The position numbers and the translations under genes were made by a program. From Tenacibaculum sp. MAR_2010_89 (GTDB lineage Bacteria > Bacteroidota > Bacteroidia > Flavobacteriales > Flavobacteriaceae): a stretch of DNA of 64,000 nt. This document shows positions 45,605 through 56,212 of the stretch, one piece after another. Numbering within the stretch: the stretch's first letter is position 1; each line of letters starts with the position of its first letter. The stretch spans positions 434,001-498,000 of the forward strand of contig NZ_FNUB01000005.1 in NCBI RefSeq assembly GCF_900105985.1. Reading direction: 5' to 3'. The notes beneath the pieces are model-generated. The model worked only from the letters and a program-made list of their open reading frames with translations, searched no databases and was not told where the DNA came from.

Positions 45605-46088
45605 AAGTAGTGTATTGATAATGTTTTTTATAGTAACTTTTTTATTCATTTCGTGTGATAAAAAAAGGATTTTTGATGAGTATTTACCAATATCAAATCA
45701 AAAATGGAGTAAACACAATACATTACAATTTGCTTTTACAGCAACAGACACATTACAAAAACATAATCTTTTTATTAATGTTAGAAATAATAAAGATTAT
45801 CCTTTTAGTAATTTATTTATAATTGCTCAGATGAGTTTCCCTGACGGAAATGTAATTACTGATACTTTAGAGTACGATATGGCTGATGGAGCTGGGAGGT
45901 TTTTAGGAGAAGGTACTTTAGATATTAAAGACAATAAACTTTTTTACAAAGAAAAAATAATATTTCCTGCTAAAGGAACCTATACTTTTAAAGTACGTCA
46001 ATCTATGAGAAAAAATGGAAATGTTGATGGAATAGAAGAGTTAGATGGGCTTACTCATGTAGGGTTTAGAATTGAAAAAACAGAATAA
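45585..46088 (+). CDS. gldH: Gliding motility lipoprotein GldH
   Basis: An outer-membrane lipoprotein (167 aa) needed for gliding in Bacteroidota. The start at 45585 gives a lipoprotein signal peptide with the lipobox FLFISC and Cys as the modified residue, near residue 24. The mature part contains FDEYLPISNQKWSKHNTLQFAF and EYDMADGAGRFLGEGTLDIKDNK, the typical GldH pattern. It overlaps ricT at its start and the PBP gene at its end (TAATG), so the three genes appear coupled. Confidence 0.9.
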   Translation: MLKTINKSSVLIMFFIVTFLFISCDKKRIFDEYLPISNQKWSKHNTLQFAFTATDTLQKHNLFINVRNNKDYPFSNLFIIAQMSFPDGNVITDTLEYDMADGAGRFLGEGTLDIKDNKLFYKEKIIFPAKGTYTFKVRQSMRKNGNVDGIEELDGLTHVGFRIEKTE

Positions 46089-48391
46089 TGACAGAAGAAA
46101 AAACAACTAATTTTAGAAAATATATTAAATGGTTTTGGGGAATCATTTTAGGTGGATTTCTTTCTATTTGCTTACTATTTTTATTGGCATCATGGGGAGC
46201 TTTTGGACCATTACCATCGTTTGAAGAGTTAGAAAACCCTAAGAGTGATTTAGCTACAGAAGTAATTTCTATTGACGGAAAAACATTAGGGAAATATTAT
46301 GTAAAAGCTAATAGAACCCCAATTCAATATAAAGATTTACCTCAAAACTTAGTAAAAGCTCTCGTTGCAACTGAAGATGAGCGCTTTTATGAACATTCAG
46401 GTATTGATTTTAGAGGATTGGCCAGAGCAGTTTCTAAATTAGGAGCTGGAGGAGGAGCAAGTACTATTACTCAACAACTTGCAAAAAATCTTTTTACAGG
46501 AAGAGCTTCAACAAATAAAATTAAAAGGGTTCTTCAAAAACTTAAAGAATGGGTAGTTGCTGTAAAACTTGAACGACAATATACTAAAGAGGAAATTATA
46601 ACTATGTATTTAAATACGCAAGGATTTCTTTTTAATGCAACAGGTATACGTTCTGCAGCTCGTATTTATTTTGGAAAAGAGCCAAAAGAATTAGATATAC
46701 AAGAGTCTGCTATTTTAGTAGCAATGCTAAAAAACCCTAGACAGTATAATCCTTACAGAGAACGTTCAAAAAAGAAATCTTTACGACGTAGAAATGTTGT
46801 GTTTTCTCAAATGAAAAAAAATGGGTTATTAACTGATAAAGAAAAAGATTCATTACAAAAATTACCATTAAAAATAAGCTTTACACCAGAAAGCCATAGT
46901 GATGGTTTAGCTACTTATTTTAGAGAAAATTTGAAACAATTTTTGAAGAGATGGGCAAAGGATAATCCTAAATCAAATGGAGAGTCATACAATATTTATA
47001 AAGACGGATTAAAAGTATATGTTACTATCGATTCTCGAATGCAAAAATATGCAGAAGAAGCTTTAACAACACACATGGCAAATTTGCAATCTTTTTTTAA
47101 TAAAGAGCAAAAGAATAATAAAACAGCTCCTTTTTATGATTTGGAAAAGTCTGAAATAGCTAGTACGATACGAAGAGCTAAGCAAAACTCTAATCGTTAT
47201 AAAAGAATGAAAGCTGCAGGTAAATCTGAAAAAGAAATAGACAAGGCTTTTAAAACAGAAACAGATATGCGAGTTTTTTCTTGGAAAGGAGATCGTGATA
47301 CTGTAATGACTCCGTACGATTCAATACGTTATTATAAATATTTTTTGCGTTCTGGTTTAGTATCTATTGAACCACAAACTGGACATATAAAAGCATGGGT
47401 TGGAGGGATTAACAATAAATACTTTAAGTATGATGCTGTTCAGCAACAAAAGCGTCAGGTAGGTTCAACCTTTAAGCCTTTTGTATATGCTACAGCTATT
47501 AATCAATTAAAAATGTCACCTTGTGATAAGTTGCCAAATACGCCTTATACAATTCCAAAAGAAAAATATGGAATGCCAAAAGATTGGACACCAAAGAACT
47601 CAAATGATAAGTACGGTGGTGAATTAACCTTAAGAGACGCATTAGCGCAATCTACCAATGTTGTTACTGCTCAGTTAATAGATAAGGTATCACCAATAAA
47701 TGTAGCTCGTTTAGCAGCTTCTGCAGGGATTAAATCAAAAATAGAAGCAAATCCCTCAATAGCATTAGGGGCCATTGATTTATCATTAATTGAAATGGTA
47801 AGTGCGTATTCAACCTTTGCAAATAAAGGATTACGTGTTAGTCCTATGATGATTACTCGTATAGAAGATAAAAATGGGACAGTTTTACAAGAGTTTGTTC
47901 CTGAAACTAAAGAGGTTTTAAGTGAAGAATCTGCATATGTAATTTTAGATTTGATGAAAGGTGTTACCTTATCAGGTTCAGGTGCTAGACTTCGTTCAGC
48001 ATGGACAAGAAGAAAAGAAGCAACTACAGGTTTTCCATATAAATTTACAAATCCTATTGCTGGAAAAACAGGAACTACTCAAAATCAATCTGATGGATGG
48101 TTTATGGGGATTGTTCCAAATTTAGCAACTGGAGTTTGGACTGGTGGAGAAGATAGAGCAACACATTTTTATGGTATTGGTTTAGGTCAAGGTGCAACAA
48201 TGTCATTACCAACTTGGGGGTTGTTTATGAAAAAGTGTTATGAAGATAAAACACTAAATATAAGTAAAGAAGATTTTGAAAAACCTCCAGGAGAATTAAC
48301 AATTAATATTAATTGTGAAAAAGAACCAGAAGTAAAAGAAGGAGAAGAAAAGAAAGAGGAAAAAAAGGAAGAAGAGGATACAGATTTTTAA
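46088..48391 (+). CDS. Class A penicillin-binding protein (PBP1A-like)
   Basis: A bifunctional peptidoglycan synthase, 767 aa. An N-terminal cytoplasmic tail and one membrane helix (about 15-37) lead to the glycosyltransferase domain with [17 protein letters not shown] and [15 protein letters not shown] (near 95-140). The transpeptidase domain has the SxxK active site in [12 protein letters not shown], SxN in STNVV, and [12 protein letters not shown] near 658-669. The C-terminus is an acidic Glu/Lys-rich tail. It is downstream of gldH. Confidence 0.96.
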   Translation: MTEEKTTNFRKYIKWFWGIILGGFLSICLLFLLASWGAFGPLPSFEELENPKSDLATEVISIDGKTLGKYYVKANRTPIQYKDLPQNLVKALVATEDERFYEHSGIDFRGLARAVSKLGAGGGASTITQQLAKNLFTGRASTNKIKRVLQKLKEWVVAVKLERQYTKEEIITMYLNTQGFLFNATGIRSAARIYFGKEPKELDIQESAILVAMLKNPRQYNPYRERSKKKSLRRRNVVFSQMKKNGLLTDKEKDSLQKLPLKISFTPESHSDGLATYFRENLKQFLKRWAKDNPKSNGESYNIYKDGLKVYVTIDSRMQKYAEEALTTHMANLQSFFNKEQKNNKTAPFYDLEKSEIASTIRRAKQNSNRYKRMKAAGKSEKEIDKAFKTETDMRVFSWKGDRDTVMTPYDSIRYYKYFLRSGLVSIEPQTGHIKAWVGGINNKYFKYDAVQQQKRQVGSTFKPFVYATAINQLKMSPCDKLPNTPYTIPKEKYGMPKDWTPKNSNDKYGGELTLRDALAQSTNVVTAQLIDKVSPINVARLAASAGIKSKIEANPSIALGAIDLSLIEMVSAYSTFANKGLRVSPMMITRIEDKNGTVLQEFVPETKEVLSEESAYVILDLMKGVTLSGSGARLRSAWTRRKEATTGFPYKFTNPIAGKTGTTQNQSDGWFMGIVPNLATGVWTGGEDRATHFYGIGLGQGATMSLPTWGLFMKKCYEDKTLNISKEDFEKPPGELTININCEKEPEVKEGEEKKEEKKEEEDTDF

Positions 48392-48411
48392 AACAGAAAC
48401 AAACAACTAAT

Positions 48412-49113
48412 ATGATTAATAAAGAAGTAAATAATGTGCAAGAAGCTGTTGATGGTGTAAGCGATGGAATGACATTAATGCTAGGAGGATTTGGATTATG
48501 TGGAATTCCGGAAAATGCTATAGCTGAACTTGTACGATTAGGAGTTAAAGAAGTAACCTGTATTTCTAATAATGCTGGTGTTGATGATTTTGGATTAGGA
48601 TTATTATTACAAAATCGTCAAATAAAAAAAATGATTTCATCGTATGTTGGAGAAAATGATGAGTTTGAACGTCAAATGTTATCAGGTGAATTAGAAGTAG
48701 AATTGACTCCTCAAGGAACTTTAGCGGAAAAATGTAGAGCTGCACAAGCAGGATTTCCAGCATTTTATACACCTGCTGGTTATGGTACTGAAGTAGCAGA
48801 AGGAAAAGAAACGCGTGAGTTTGATGGGAAAATGTATGTGTTAGAACCAGCCTTTAAAGCAGAATATGCTTTTGTAAAAGCATGGAAAGGAGACGCAGCA
48901 GGAAATTTAGTGTTTAAGGGTACTTCAAGAAACTTTAACCCGAATATGTGTGGTGCAGCAAAGATTACTGTTGCTGAGGTAGAGGAATTAGTTCCAGTTG
49001 GTGAGTTAGATCCAAATCAAATTCATATACCTGGAATTTTTGTACAACGTATTTTTCAAGGAGAAAAATATGAAAAGAGAATTGAACAACGCACAGTAAG
49101 ACAAAGAAACTAA
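48412..49113 (+). CDS. scoA: 3-oxoacid CoA-transferase subunit A
   Basis: The alpha subunit of a succinyl-CoA:3-ketoacid CoA-transferase. The glycine-rich [18 protein letters not shown] (near residues 20-37) and the [25 protein letters not shown] region are the family pattern. The length (233 aa) is normal. It is followed after two bases by subunit B. It handles acetoacetate or related ketoacids in fatty-acid or amino-acid catabolism. Confidence 0.95.
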   Translation: MINKEVNNVQEAVDGVSDGMTLMLGGFGLCGIPENAIAELVRLGVKEVTCISNNAGVDDFGLGLLLQNRQIKKMISSYVGENDEFERQMLSGELEVELTPQGTLAEKCRAAQAGFPAFYTPAGYGTEVAEGKETREFDGKMYVLEPAFKAEYAFVKAWKGDAAGNLVFKGTSRNFNPNMCGAAKITVAEVEELVPVGELDPNQIHIPGIFVQRIFQGEKYEKRIEQRTVRQRN

Positions 49114-49115
49114 TT

Positions 49116-49772
49116 ATGGCTTTAGATAAAAACGGAATAGCAAAACGTATTGCAAAAGAGGTTAAAAACGGATATTACGTAAACTTAGGTATTGGAATAC
49201 CTACATTAGTTGCCAATTTTGTTAGAGAGGATATAGAAGTAGAATTTCAAAGTGAAAATGGAGTACTAGGTATGGGGCCTTTTCCATTTGAAGGAGAAGA
49301 AGATGCTGATATTATTAATGCAGGAAAACAAACAATAACTACTATGCCTGGTGCAAGTTTTTTTGATTCAGCAACAAGTTTTTCAATGATTCGAGGAAAA
49401 CATGTACATCTTACTATCTTAGGAGCAATGGAAGTAGCTGAGAATGGAGATATTGCCAATTGGAAAATACCTGGGAAAATGGTAAAAGGAATGGGAGGAG
49501 CAATGGATTTAGTAGCAAGCGCAGATAATATTATTGTAGCAATGATGCATACTAATAAGCGAGGAGAATCTAAAATCTTAAAAAAATGTTCTTTACCGTT
49601 AACTGGAGTTGGTTGTGTTACAAAGGTAGTAACGAACTTAGCAGTTTTAGAAGTAAAAGATAATACATTCCATTTGTTAGAAAGAGCTCCTGGAGTTAGT
49701 GTAGAAGAAATCCAAAATGCTACTGAAGGAACATTAGTAATTAATGGAGATGTTCCAGAAATGGAAATTTAA
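49116..49772 (+). CDS. scoB: 3-oxoacid CoA-transferase subunit B
   Basis: The beta subunit with the catalytic glutamate in the SENG loop (FQSENGVLGMGPFP, near residues 46-59), and also GIGIPTLVANF and the PGKMVKGMGGAMDLV stretch. 218 aa, normal length. The two subunits form one enzyme and are encoded by adjacent genes. Confidence 0.95.
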   Translation: MALDKNGIAKRIAKEVKNGYYVNLGIGIPTLVANFVREDIEVEFQSENGVLGMGPFPFEGEEDADIINAGKQTITTMPGASFFDSATSFSMIRGKHVHLTILGAMEVAENGDIANWKIPGKMVKGMGGAMDLVASADNIIVAMMHTNKRGESKILKKCSLPLTGVGCVTKVVTNLAVLEVKDNTFHLLERAPGVSVEEIQNATEGTLVINGDVPEMEI

Positions 49773-49774
49773 AA

Positions 49775-50002
49775 ATGACATTCATAAAAAAGTTTTATAG
49801 AGGAATATATCCCATATTGGCGATTTTGCTTATCCTTATTTTTGATAAAGGTATACAAATAGAACCATCTTGGTTAGGAATAGCAATAGCAGTAGCTTTA
49901 GCCTATTTTTTATCACCAAGAAAAAAGATTATTCAAACACAAACAGGAGAAAGAACCCAATTAACTTGGGTTTTTCTTAAAAAACCTATTTTCTTAGATT
50001 AA
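49775..50002 (+). CDS. Small membrane protein, unknown
   Basis: A 75-aa protein with two membrane helices (about 10-25 and 33-50) and a basic tail ending KKPIFLD. It starts two bases after scoB and overlaps the next start at TAATG. No family recognised; its function is unknown. Confidence 0.6.
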   Translation: MTFIKKFYRGIYPILAILLILIFDKGIQIEPSWLGIAIAVALAYFLSPRKKIIQTQTGERTQLTWVFLKKPIFLD

Positions 50003-50781
50003 TGAAAATAACAAATAAATATATTAAGTTTTTAATTATTTTAAATGGAACATTACTCCCTGTTATTCTAATTTTTCTTTTATTTCAATTAACTAAAGAG
50101 TTTTTTCCAAACAATAATAATTTCCCTGATGGGATTATTCTGGGAGAAGAATTAGAAACAGCAAAAAAGGATAGTCTTGTTTTACAAGGGTTAAAATATT
50201 ATACTCCTATAGATTTATACAATTCTAAAAATAAATACCTTCCAATTTCTTTGTTAACTTATGAAGAAGAAAAGAGGGTGAAAAATTTAGTATCTGTAGC
50301 TAATGATATTGGAGACTCTCTTTTAAAATTTGTAAATATTATTTTTGTAGACGAAAACTATCAGGTTATAACTTCTTTATTGAAAAAGAAAGCATCTATC
50401 CTTCAAATAAAGCCTCAGAGGAAAAGATATAAATTAGAGAGAGATGAATTAGATAAGACTGTAAAATATATTGCATATTTAATAGCTTTTGAAGACTCAA
50501 ATAAAGATGGGAAGTTAAATTCTGGAGATAATCATGATTTATATCTTTCAGATTTAAATGGTAAAAATCTTATAAGAATTACAAATAGTATTAATCTTGA
50601 TAGATTTGAATTTACGAATTCGAACTCTCAAATTTTTATTAAATATACCGATAGAGAAAATATCAGAGAAGAATACAAAAAACAAAAATTTGCTATTTAT
50701 GATATAGAATCTTCAAAACTTTTAAATATGTCTAGTATTGATAAAGAACTTGATAATTTAGAAAAAATAATTATTGAATAA
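50002..50781 (+). CDS. Unknown membrane-anchored protein with an EF-hand-like loop
   Basis: A 259-aa protein with one N-terminal membrane helix (about 8-30) and a periplasmic domain. DSNKDGKLNSGD fits a calcium-binding DxNxDGxL loop, and it is followed by HDLYLSDLNGKNLIRIT and KFAIYDIESSKLL, like TolB/WD-type propeller strands. The start overlaps the preceding stop, indicating cotranscription. The function is unknown. Confidence 0.6.
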   Translation: MKITNKYIKFLIILNGTLLPVILIFLLFQLTKEFFPNNNNFPDGIILGEELETAKKDSLVLQGLKYYTPIDLYNSKNKYLPISLLTYEEEKRVKNLVSVANDIGDSLLKFVNIIFVDENYQVITSLLKKKASILQIKPQRKRYKLERDELDKTVKYIAYLIAFEDSNKDGKLNSGDNHDLYLSDLNGKNLIRITNSINLDRFEFTNSNSQIFIKYTDRENIREEYKKQKFAIYDIESSKLLNMSSIDKELDNLEKIIIE

Positions 50782-50788
50782 TTTTTAA

Positions 50789-51550
50789 ATGAAAATAATC
50801 TCATATAACGTAAACGGAATAAGAGCAGCTTTAAAAAAAGGATTTTTAGAATGGTTACAGCAAGCAAAACCAGATGTAATTTGCATTCAAGAAACTAAAG
50901 CACATAAAGAACAATTAGATGTAACCGAATTTGAAAATGCTGGTTATCCATATCATTATTGGTTTTCAGCAGAAAAAAAAGGCTATTCTTCTGTGGCAGT
51001 TTTTTGTAAAAAAGAACCTAAACACGTAGAATATGGAACAGGAATTGAAACAATGGATTTTGAAGGTAGAAATCTTAGGGTAGATTATGATGATGTTTCT
51101 ATTATGAGTATGTATTTACCGTCTGGAACTAATAGCGCTCGTTTAGACTATAAGTTTAATTACATGGATGAGATTTTAGAATATGCTACAGAGTTAAGAA
51201 AATCAATTCCTAACTTAATTATTTGTGGTGATTATAATATTTGTCATGAAGCTATAGACATTCATAACCCAAAAATGAAAGGAGTTTCAGGATTTTTACC
51301 AGAAGAAAGAGAGTGGCTAGGTAAGTTTATAGACAGTGGTTTTATTGATAGTTTTCGTTTTATGAATCCGGAACGACAAGAATATTCTTGGTGGAGTTAT
51401 AGAGCAAACTCTAGAGCTAATAACAAAGGTTGGCGATTAGATTATGCTATGGTAACTGAACCTTTAAAGGAAAAAATAACAAGGGCTTATATTTTACCCG
51501 AAGCAAAACATTCTGATCACTGTCCTATCGTGGTAGAATTAGATATGTAA
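50789..51550 (+). CDS. xth: Exodeoxyribonuclease III
   Basis: An apurinic-site endonuclease and 3'-5' exonuclease of base-excision repair, 253 aa. Visible metal and catalytic motifs are YNVNGIRAALKKGF, CIQETKAHKEQ, GDYNICHEAIDIHNPK, YSWWSYRANSRANNKGWRLDY, and AKHSDHCPIVVELD at the end. Length and order are standard for XthA. It stands seven bases after the preceding gene. Confidence 0.96.
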   Translation: MKIISYNVNGIRAALKKGFLEWLQQAKPDVICIQETKAHKEQLDVTEFENAGYPYHYWFSAEKKGYSSVAVFCKKEPKHVEYGTGIETMDFEGRNLRVDYDDVSIMSMYLPSGTNSARLDYKFNYMDEILEYATELRKSIPNLIICGDYNICHEAIDIHNPKMKGVSGFLPEEREWLGKFIDSGFIDSFRFMNPERQEYSWWSYRANSRANNKGWRLDYAMVTEPLKEKITRAYILPEAKHSDHCPIVVELDM

Positions 51551-51595
51551 TTAAATTTATTTTTTTGAACTACCCTTCTTTTTAAAAGAAAAACA

Positions 51596-53125
51596 ATGAA
51601 AATGTTACTTAAACTACTATTAGTTTTTACAGGATCAGTTATTGCGCAACAACCTATTGATAGTATTTATATTCCTGTTGATAGTGTTGAAATAGCTGTT
51701 GATTCTATTTTTAGAGCAAAAGATACCACCCAAAACAGACAAATAGATACCCTTTTTTCTGATGCTGATTTAAAAAAAATTGATAGTTTATTAGTAGAAG
51801 AAAAATTTAATTCTTCATTATTTGATAGTATCCAATATGTAATAAACGATAAAGATATTATTGGGAATTCAACTAAAATTTTATCAACGGAACTACTTAA
51901 AAAGCGATTGGTTGATTTAAATGCGAATACTCCATTTAATTTAGCATATAACCCGTCATTAGACAAGGTTATAAATAGTTATTTAAAGTATAGAAAAAAA
52001 TACTATCCTGCTTTAATGGCTAAAGCAAAGTATTACTTTCCCATGTTTGAACAATACCTTGATCAGTATGATGTTCCGTTAGAAATGAAATATTTAGCAA
52101 TAGTTGAATCTGCTCTTCGTCCTAATGCTCGTTCTTATGTTGGAGCAACTGGTTTATGGCAGTTTATGTATGGAACAGGAAAACAATTTGATTTAAAAAT
52201 AAGTTCATATGTTGATGAGCGACAAGATCCTGTAAAGGCAACTGTTGCGGCATGTAAGTATTTAAGTCAGTTATATAAAATTTTTGGTGATTGGGATTTA
52301 GCGTTAGCTGCATATAATTCAGGGCCAGGAAATGTTTCAAAAGCAATAAAACGATCAGGAGGGTATAAAAATTATTGGAATATTAGACCTTTTTTGCCAA
52401 GGGAAACTGCGGGGTATGTTCCTGCTTTTTATGCTACAATGTATATTTTTGAATATGCTGAGAAGCATGATTTATATCCAGAAGCTCCCAAAATTTTTCA
52501 TTTTGAAACTGATACTATTCATGTAAAAAGAACAATAAGTTTTGATCAAATTTCTGAAAAAACAGGTATTGATGTTGATTTAATTTCTTTTTTAAATCCT
52601 GCATATAAATTAGATATAATACCATTTATAGAAAATAGAAGTTATGCTGTTCGTATTCCACGCAAAGAAATGATAACTTTTTTAGAAAAAGAAAAGGAAA
52701 TTTATGCATTGGCAGATGAAGATGATAGCAAAAGAGAAAAACCTTTACCGAAGTATTTTGAAATGGATAAGCGTATACGTTATAAAGTACGTAGTGGTGA
52801 TTATTTAGGTAAAATAGCAAGTAAGTTTGGTGTACGTGTAAAAGATATAAAACGATGGAACGGTATGCGTTCTCATCGTTTAAAAATAGGGCAGCGTTTA
52901 AGTATTTATCCTAAAAAATTAGCGATACCTAAAAAGGTTTCAAAAAAACAAAATAAACTTCCAAAAGGGAAACATGAAGTGTATATTGTAAAAGAAGGAG
53001 ATTCATTATGGACTATTGCAAAAAAATATCCAAAAATTTCTGTCGAACAAATTAAAAAATGGAATAATATTTGGAGTATAAAAAATCTTAAACCAGGTAT
53101 GAAGCTAAAAATATTTAAAAGCTAA
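51596..53125 (+). CDS. Membrane-bound lytic transglycosylase with LysM domains (MltD type)
   Basis: A 509-aa secreted peptidoglycan hydrolase. A signal peptide occupies about 1-17. The SLT domain lies in about 140-290, with catalytic Glu in AIVESALRPNARSYVGATGLWQFM and the ALAAYNSGPGNVSKAIKRSGG pattern. Two LysM repeats follow near 398-442 and 461-507 (YKVRSGDYLGKIASKFG, VYIVKEGDSLWTIAKKYP). It remodels the cell wall. A DUF4837 lipoprotein gene follows after five bases. Confidence 0.94.
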   Translation: MKMLLKLLLVFTGSVIAQQPIDSIYIPVDSVEIAVDSIFRAKDTTQNRQIDTLFSDADLKKIDSLLVEEKFNSSLFDSIQYVINDKDIIGNSTKILSTELLKKRLVDLNANTPFNLAYNPSLDKVINSYLKYRKKYYPALMAKAKYYFPMFEQYLDQYDVPLEMKYLAIVESALRPNARSYVGATGLWQFMYGTGKQFDLKISSYVDERQDPVKATVAACKYLSQLYKIFGDWDLALAAYNSGPGNVSKAIKRSGGYKNYWNIRPFLPRETAGYVPAFYATMYIFEYAEKHDLYPEAPKIFHFETDTIHVKRTISFDQISEKTGIDVDLISFLNPAYKLDIIPFIENRSYAVRIPRKEMITFLEKEKEIYALADEDDSKREKPLPKYFEMDKRIRYKVRSGDYLGKIASKFGVRVKDIKRWNGMRSHRLKIGQRLSIYPKKLAIPKKVSKKQNKLPKGKHEVYIVKEGDSLWTIAKKYPKISVEQIKKWNNIWSIKNLKPGMKLKIFKS

Positions 53126-53130
53126 TAGAT

Positions 53131-54120
53131 ATGAAAAAAATAATGTCATTTTTAATAGCCGCACTTTTGTTAATTTCTTGCGAAAAAGGAACAAAATCTA
53201 GTGTGACATTACCAACATCAATAGGAAACACTAATAAAATTTTAGTTGTTGCTAAGGGTAATGAATGGGCAGGTAAAATAGGAGACGAAATACGGACTGT
53301 TTTTGGTGAACACCAGGTTGGATTACCACAACCAGAAACGTTACTTTCTGTGAGTCAAATAGATCCTACAGGCTTTAAATCATTTATGAGAAACGGAAAA
53401 GCAATCCTTTTTATAAAAAAGGGGCAAAAGGAAAGTGTTACTGTTGAAAAAAACAAATATGCAGCTCCTCAAGTAATTGTTTATGCTACAGCAAAAAATG
53501 AAGAAGGAATTGTAAATTTAATAAACAAAAGAGGTAAAGAAATAATTAAAATATTTCAAAAGGAGGATATTAAATTTATTCAAAATATTTTTAAAAAAGA
53601 ACGTCTTGATGAAACTAAATTTAAAACAACGCAAAATTTAGGTATTTCAATTGATATTCCGAAAAGATTTAAATTGGTAGACGATACTGGAGATTTTTTA
53701 TGGTTACGTCAGCATTTAAAAAGTGGAATTGCAAGAGGTGATGGAACAAATAATGTTTTAATTTATAGTGTTCCGTTAATTAATGAAGGAAGTGTTGCTG
53801 ATAATATCACAGAAGTTAGAGATTCTATTGGGAAAAAATATATTCCAGGAAGTAAAGAAGGAATGTATATGATTACTGAACAAGCATACACACCTTTTAC
53901 TTACAAAGCAGAAATTGATGGAAAAAAGGCATATGAAACTAGAGGGAAATGGGAAGTTAAAAACGATTTCATGGCTGGTCCTTTTTTAAATTATACAGTA
54001 GTTGATAAAAAAAATAATAGATTAATAGTTTTTGAAGGGTTTACTTATGCTCCTTCAGTAAATAAAAGAAATTTTCTATTTGAATTAGAGGCGATTGCAA
54101 AGTCAATGAAAATAAAATAG
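53131..54120 (+). CDS. DUF4837 family lipoprotein
   Basis: A 329-aa lipoprotein with signal peptide and lipobox (LLLISCEKG; Cys near residue 17). The mature chain has VVAKGNEWAGKIGDEIRTVFGEHQVGLPQPETL, the family hallmark of DUF4837, and a C-terminal strand-rich half. The function is unknown. It follows the transglycosylase and probably shares its transcript. A strong terminator is 34 bases downstream. Confidence 0.9.
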   Translation: MKKIMSFLIAALLLISCEKGTKSSVTLPTSIGNTNKILVVAKGNEWAGKIGDEIRTVFGEHQVGLPQPETLLSVSQIDPTGFKSFMRNGKAILFIKKGQKESVTVEKNKYAAPQVIVYATAKNEEGIVNLINKRGKEIIKIFQKEDIKFIQNIFKKERLDETKFKTTQNLGISIDIPKRFKLVDDTGDFLWLRQHLKSGIARGDGTNNVLIYSVPLINEGSVADNITEVRDSIGKKYIPGSKEGMYMITEQAYTPFTYKAEIDGKKAYETRGKWEVKNDFMAGPFLNYTVVDKKNNRLIVFEGFTYAPSVNKRNFLFELEAIAKSMKIK

Positions 54121-54153
54121 AGAATATTACCTAAGAAATAATACAACCAACAG

Positions 54154-54190
54154 GCTCATTAATTAATTTAATGAGCTTGTTTTTTTTTTG
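54154..54190 (+). terminator. Terminator after the DUF4837 gene
   Basis: GCTCATTAA (54154-54162) pairs with TTAATGAGC (54168-54176), followed by a long T run. Confidence 0.88.
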
Positions 54191-54318
54191 ATGAAATAAA
54201 ATTATAGAAATGTAAAACATAGACTTTAAGTTTTTAAAACCGTTGGTTTTAATGAATAGATTAAATAAGAAAAGTTATTTTAATTATATTTGATACAATT
54301 AACTAAAAACTTAAAGTG

Positions 54319-54819
54319 ATGGAAATAAATTATTTAGCAATTTTAGGTGCAGCTTTTATCCCTATGGTTATAGGCTTTCTTTGGTACGGACCAATGCTCT
54401 TTCAAAAGGCATGGATGAAAGAAATGAATTTTACTTTAAAAGATTTAGAAGGAGGCAATATGCTTTTGATATTTGGAGTAAGTTTTGTGTTTAGTATTAT
54501 GCTTGCTTTTGCAATACAATTCTTGGTTATTCATCAATTAGGTGTATTTTCAACATTAGCAGGTGAACCTGGTTTTATGGAAAAGACTGGAGGAGGTTTT
54601 GCTTATTATGAAGAATTTATGAGTAATTTTGGAGATCGTTTTAGAACTTTTAAACATGGTGTGTTGCATGGAGTTATAAGCGGTTTGTTTATTGCTTTGC
54701 CTATTATAGGTACAAAAGCATTGTTTGAAAGAAAATCATTTAAATACATAGCTATAAATGTTGGTTATTGGACTATAACGTTAGCGTTAATGGGTGGAAT
54801 AATTTGTGAATGGGCATAA
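54319..54819 (+). CDS. DUF1761 domain membrane protein
   Basis: A 166-aa protein starting at the ATG 54319 (a GTG just upstream is the alternative). It has four membrane helices and the WYGPMLFQKAWMKEMN motif near residues 23-38, which is typical of DUF1761. The function is unknown. A terminator follows. Confidence 0.82.
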   Translation: MEINYLAILGAAFIPMVIGFLWYGPMLFQKAWMKEMNFTLKDLEGGNMLLIFGVSFVFSIMLAFAIQFLVIHQLGVFSTLAGEPGFMEKTGGGFAYYEEFMSNFGDRFRTFKHGVLHGVISGLFIALPIIGTKALFERKSFKYIAINVGYWTITLALMGGIICEWA

Positions 54820-54853
54820 TTTTATAAAAAATAGTCGGCAAATAATATTTAAT

Positions 54854-54893
54854 GAAACTGTTTTCTACTATTGAAAACAGTTTCTGTTTTTTT
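54854..54893. terminator. Terminator after the DUF1761 gene
   Basis: A perfect 12-bp stem GAAACTGTTTTC / GAAAACAGTTTC with a 7-base loop, then TGTTTTTTTA. Confidence 0.9.
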
Positions 54894-54957
54894 ATATAAA
54901 AGAAAACGCTTTTCATTTAGGTGTTTATACTATTTTTAGAATTATAATATTATACTT

Positions 54958-55539
54958 ATGGATAAGGAAAAAATTATAAACATTATAAACGAGAAATATG
55001 CTCCTTTGAATGATGAATGCAAATTAAAATTTGCAAGAAATTCTAAGGTATTAACTTTAAAAAAAGGAGATGTCTTAGTAAAAGAAGGACAAAATTCAGA
55101 TAAAGCATTCTTTATAGTAAAAGGAAGTGCAAGAGCATATTATTTAAAAGATGGAAAAGACATTACAGATTGGTTTGCTTTTGAAAATGATTTTATATGT
55201 GCTATTAATAGTTTTTTTCAAAAAATACCAAGTCCACACTATATAGAAGTTTTAGAAGAAACGCTACTGCTTGAAACTTCAAGAGATAATATAATGAAAT
55301 TATCAAATGAGTATCATGCTTTTGAAAAATTAACTAATAAAGTAGCCACAAAAACAATGTTAAAACTTCAGGCTAGAATTGTATCTATGCAATTTCAATC
55401 AGCCGAACAAAAATATCAAAATATTCTATTAGCCTATCCACAAATTACCCAAAGAGTGCCTTTAACACATATAGCATCATTTATTGGAATTACTCATGAA
55501 ACATTAAGTAGAATTAGAAAGTTGCATAGCCGAATTTGA
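54958..55539 (+). CDS. Crp/Fnr-family transcriptional regulator
   Basis: A 193-aa regulator. The N-terminal cyclic-nucleotide-type fold (about 25-115) has GDVLVKEGQNSDKAFFIVKGSARAYYL. The short C-terminal winged helix has IASFIGITHETLSRIRK. Members of this flavobacterial group often lack true cAMP sites and may respond to other signals. It is followed in the same direction by a cytochrome-like gene and a broken oxidase gene, possibly its targets. Confidence 0.9.
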   Translation: MDKEKIINIINEKYAPLNDECKLKFARNSKVLTLKKGDVLVKEGQNSDKAFFIVKGSARAYYLKDGKDITDWFAFENDFICAINSFFQKIPSPHYIEVLEETLLLETSRDNIMKLSNEYHAFEKLTNKVATKTMLKLQARIVSMQFQSAEQKYQNILLAYPQITQRVPLTHIASFIGITHETLSRIRKLHSRI

Positions 55540-55592
55540 TATAAATCAAATGATAATTCATAAAATGAATAGACCTTTGTAAAAAAAGTAAG

Positions 55593-56201
55593 GTGAAACA
55601 AATTCATTTTATATCAGGAATAGTAATAACTGTTTTCATAAGCCTCCATCTATATAATCATTTTTACAGTTTGGTAGGGATAGAAAAACATATTGACGTT
55701 ATGGATACACTTCGTATGTTTTATAGAAATCTGTTTTTTGAAATATTGTTATTGTTTTCAATCTTAATTCAGATTGTATCTGGAGTGAAACTCTTTTTGA
55801 TTAAAATAAATAGTGCAAAGAATTTTTTTGAAAAACTCCAGTTATGGAGTGGTCTTTATATAGCTTTTTTCTTAGTTATTCATCTTAGTGCTGTTTTTGT
55901 AGGTAGACTGTTTTTAAAATTAGATACTAATATTTTTTTCGGAGTAGCTGGATTAAATACGTTTCCTTTTTTTTTGTTTTTTATCCCATATTATGGGTTA
56001 GCTATTATTTCTTTTTTTGGTCACTTAGCCTCAATACATAGTATGAAAATGAAAAAAAACATGTTAGGAACTAGTCCTACTAAACAAGGATATATAATTT
56101 TATTTCTTGGAGTGTTGTTTTCTATCGTAATACTTTATGGATTAACAGATGGTTTCAAAGGGATTGAAATTCCAAAAGAATATAATGTTTTAAATAGGTA
56201 A
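55593..56201 (+). CDS. Membrane protein, cytochrome b-like
   Basis: A 202-aa protein from the GTG at 55593. It has five or six membrane helices and repeated histidines inside them (HFISG, LHLYNHF, VIHLSAVF, GHLASIHSM), a pattern that suits haem-b binding. I do not recognise a named family. It lies between the Crp-type regulator and the pyridoxamine oxidase-like gene. Confidence 0.6.
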   Translation: MKQIHFISGIVITVFISLHLYNHFYSLVGIEKHIDVMDTLRMFYRNLFFEILLLFSILIQIVSGVKLFLIKINSAKNFFEKLQLWSGLYIAFFLVIHLSAVFVGRLFLKLDTNIFFGVAGLNTFPFFLFFIPYYGLAIISFFGHLASIHSMKMKKNMLGTSPTKQGYIILFLGVLFSIVILYGLTDGFKGIEIPKEYNVLNR

Positions 56202-56212
56202 ATAAAATATAA

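Noticed and set aside
45242..45649. Minus-strand ORF opposite the RicT repeats
   Set aside because: Its Leu/Phe/Ser repeats are the complement of the Lys/Asn/Gln repeat DNA. It is an antisense artefact.
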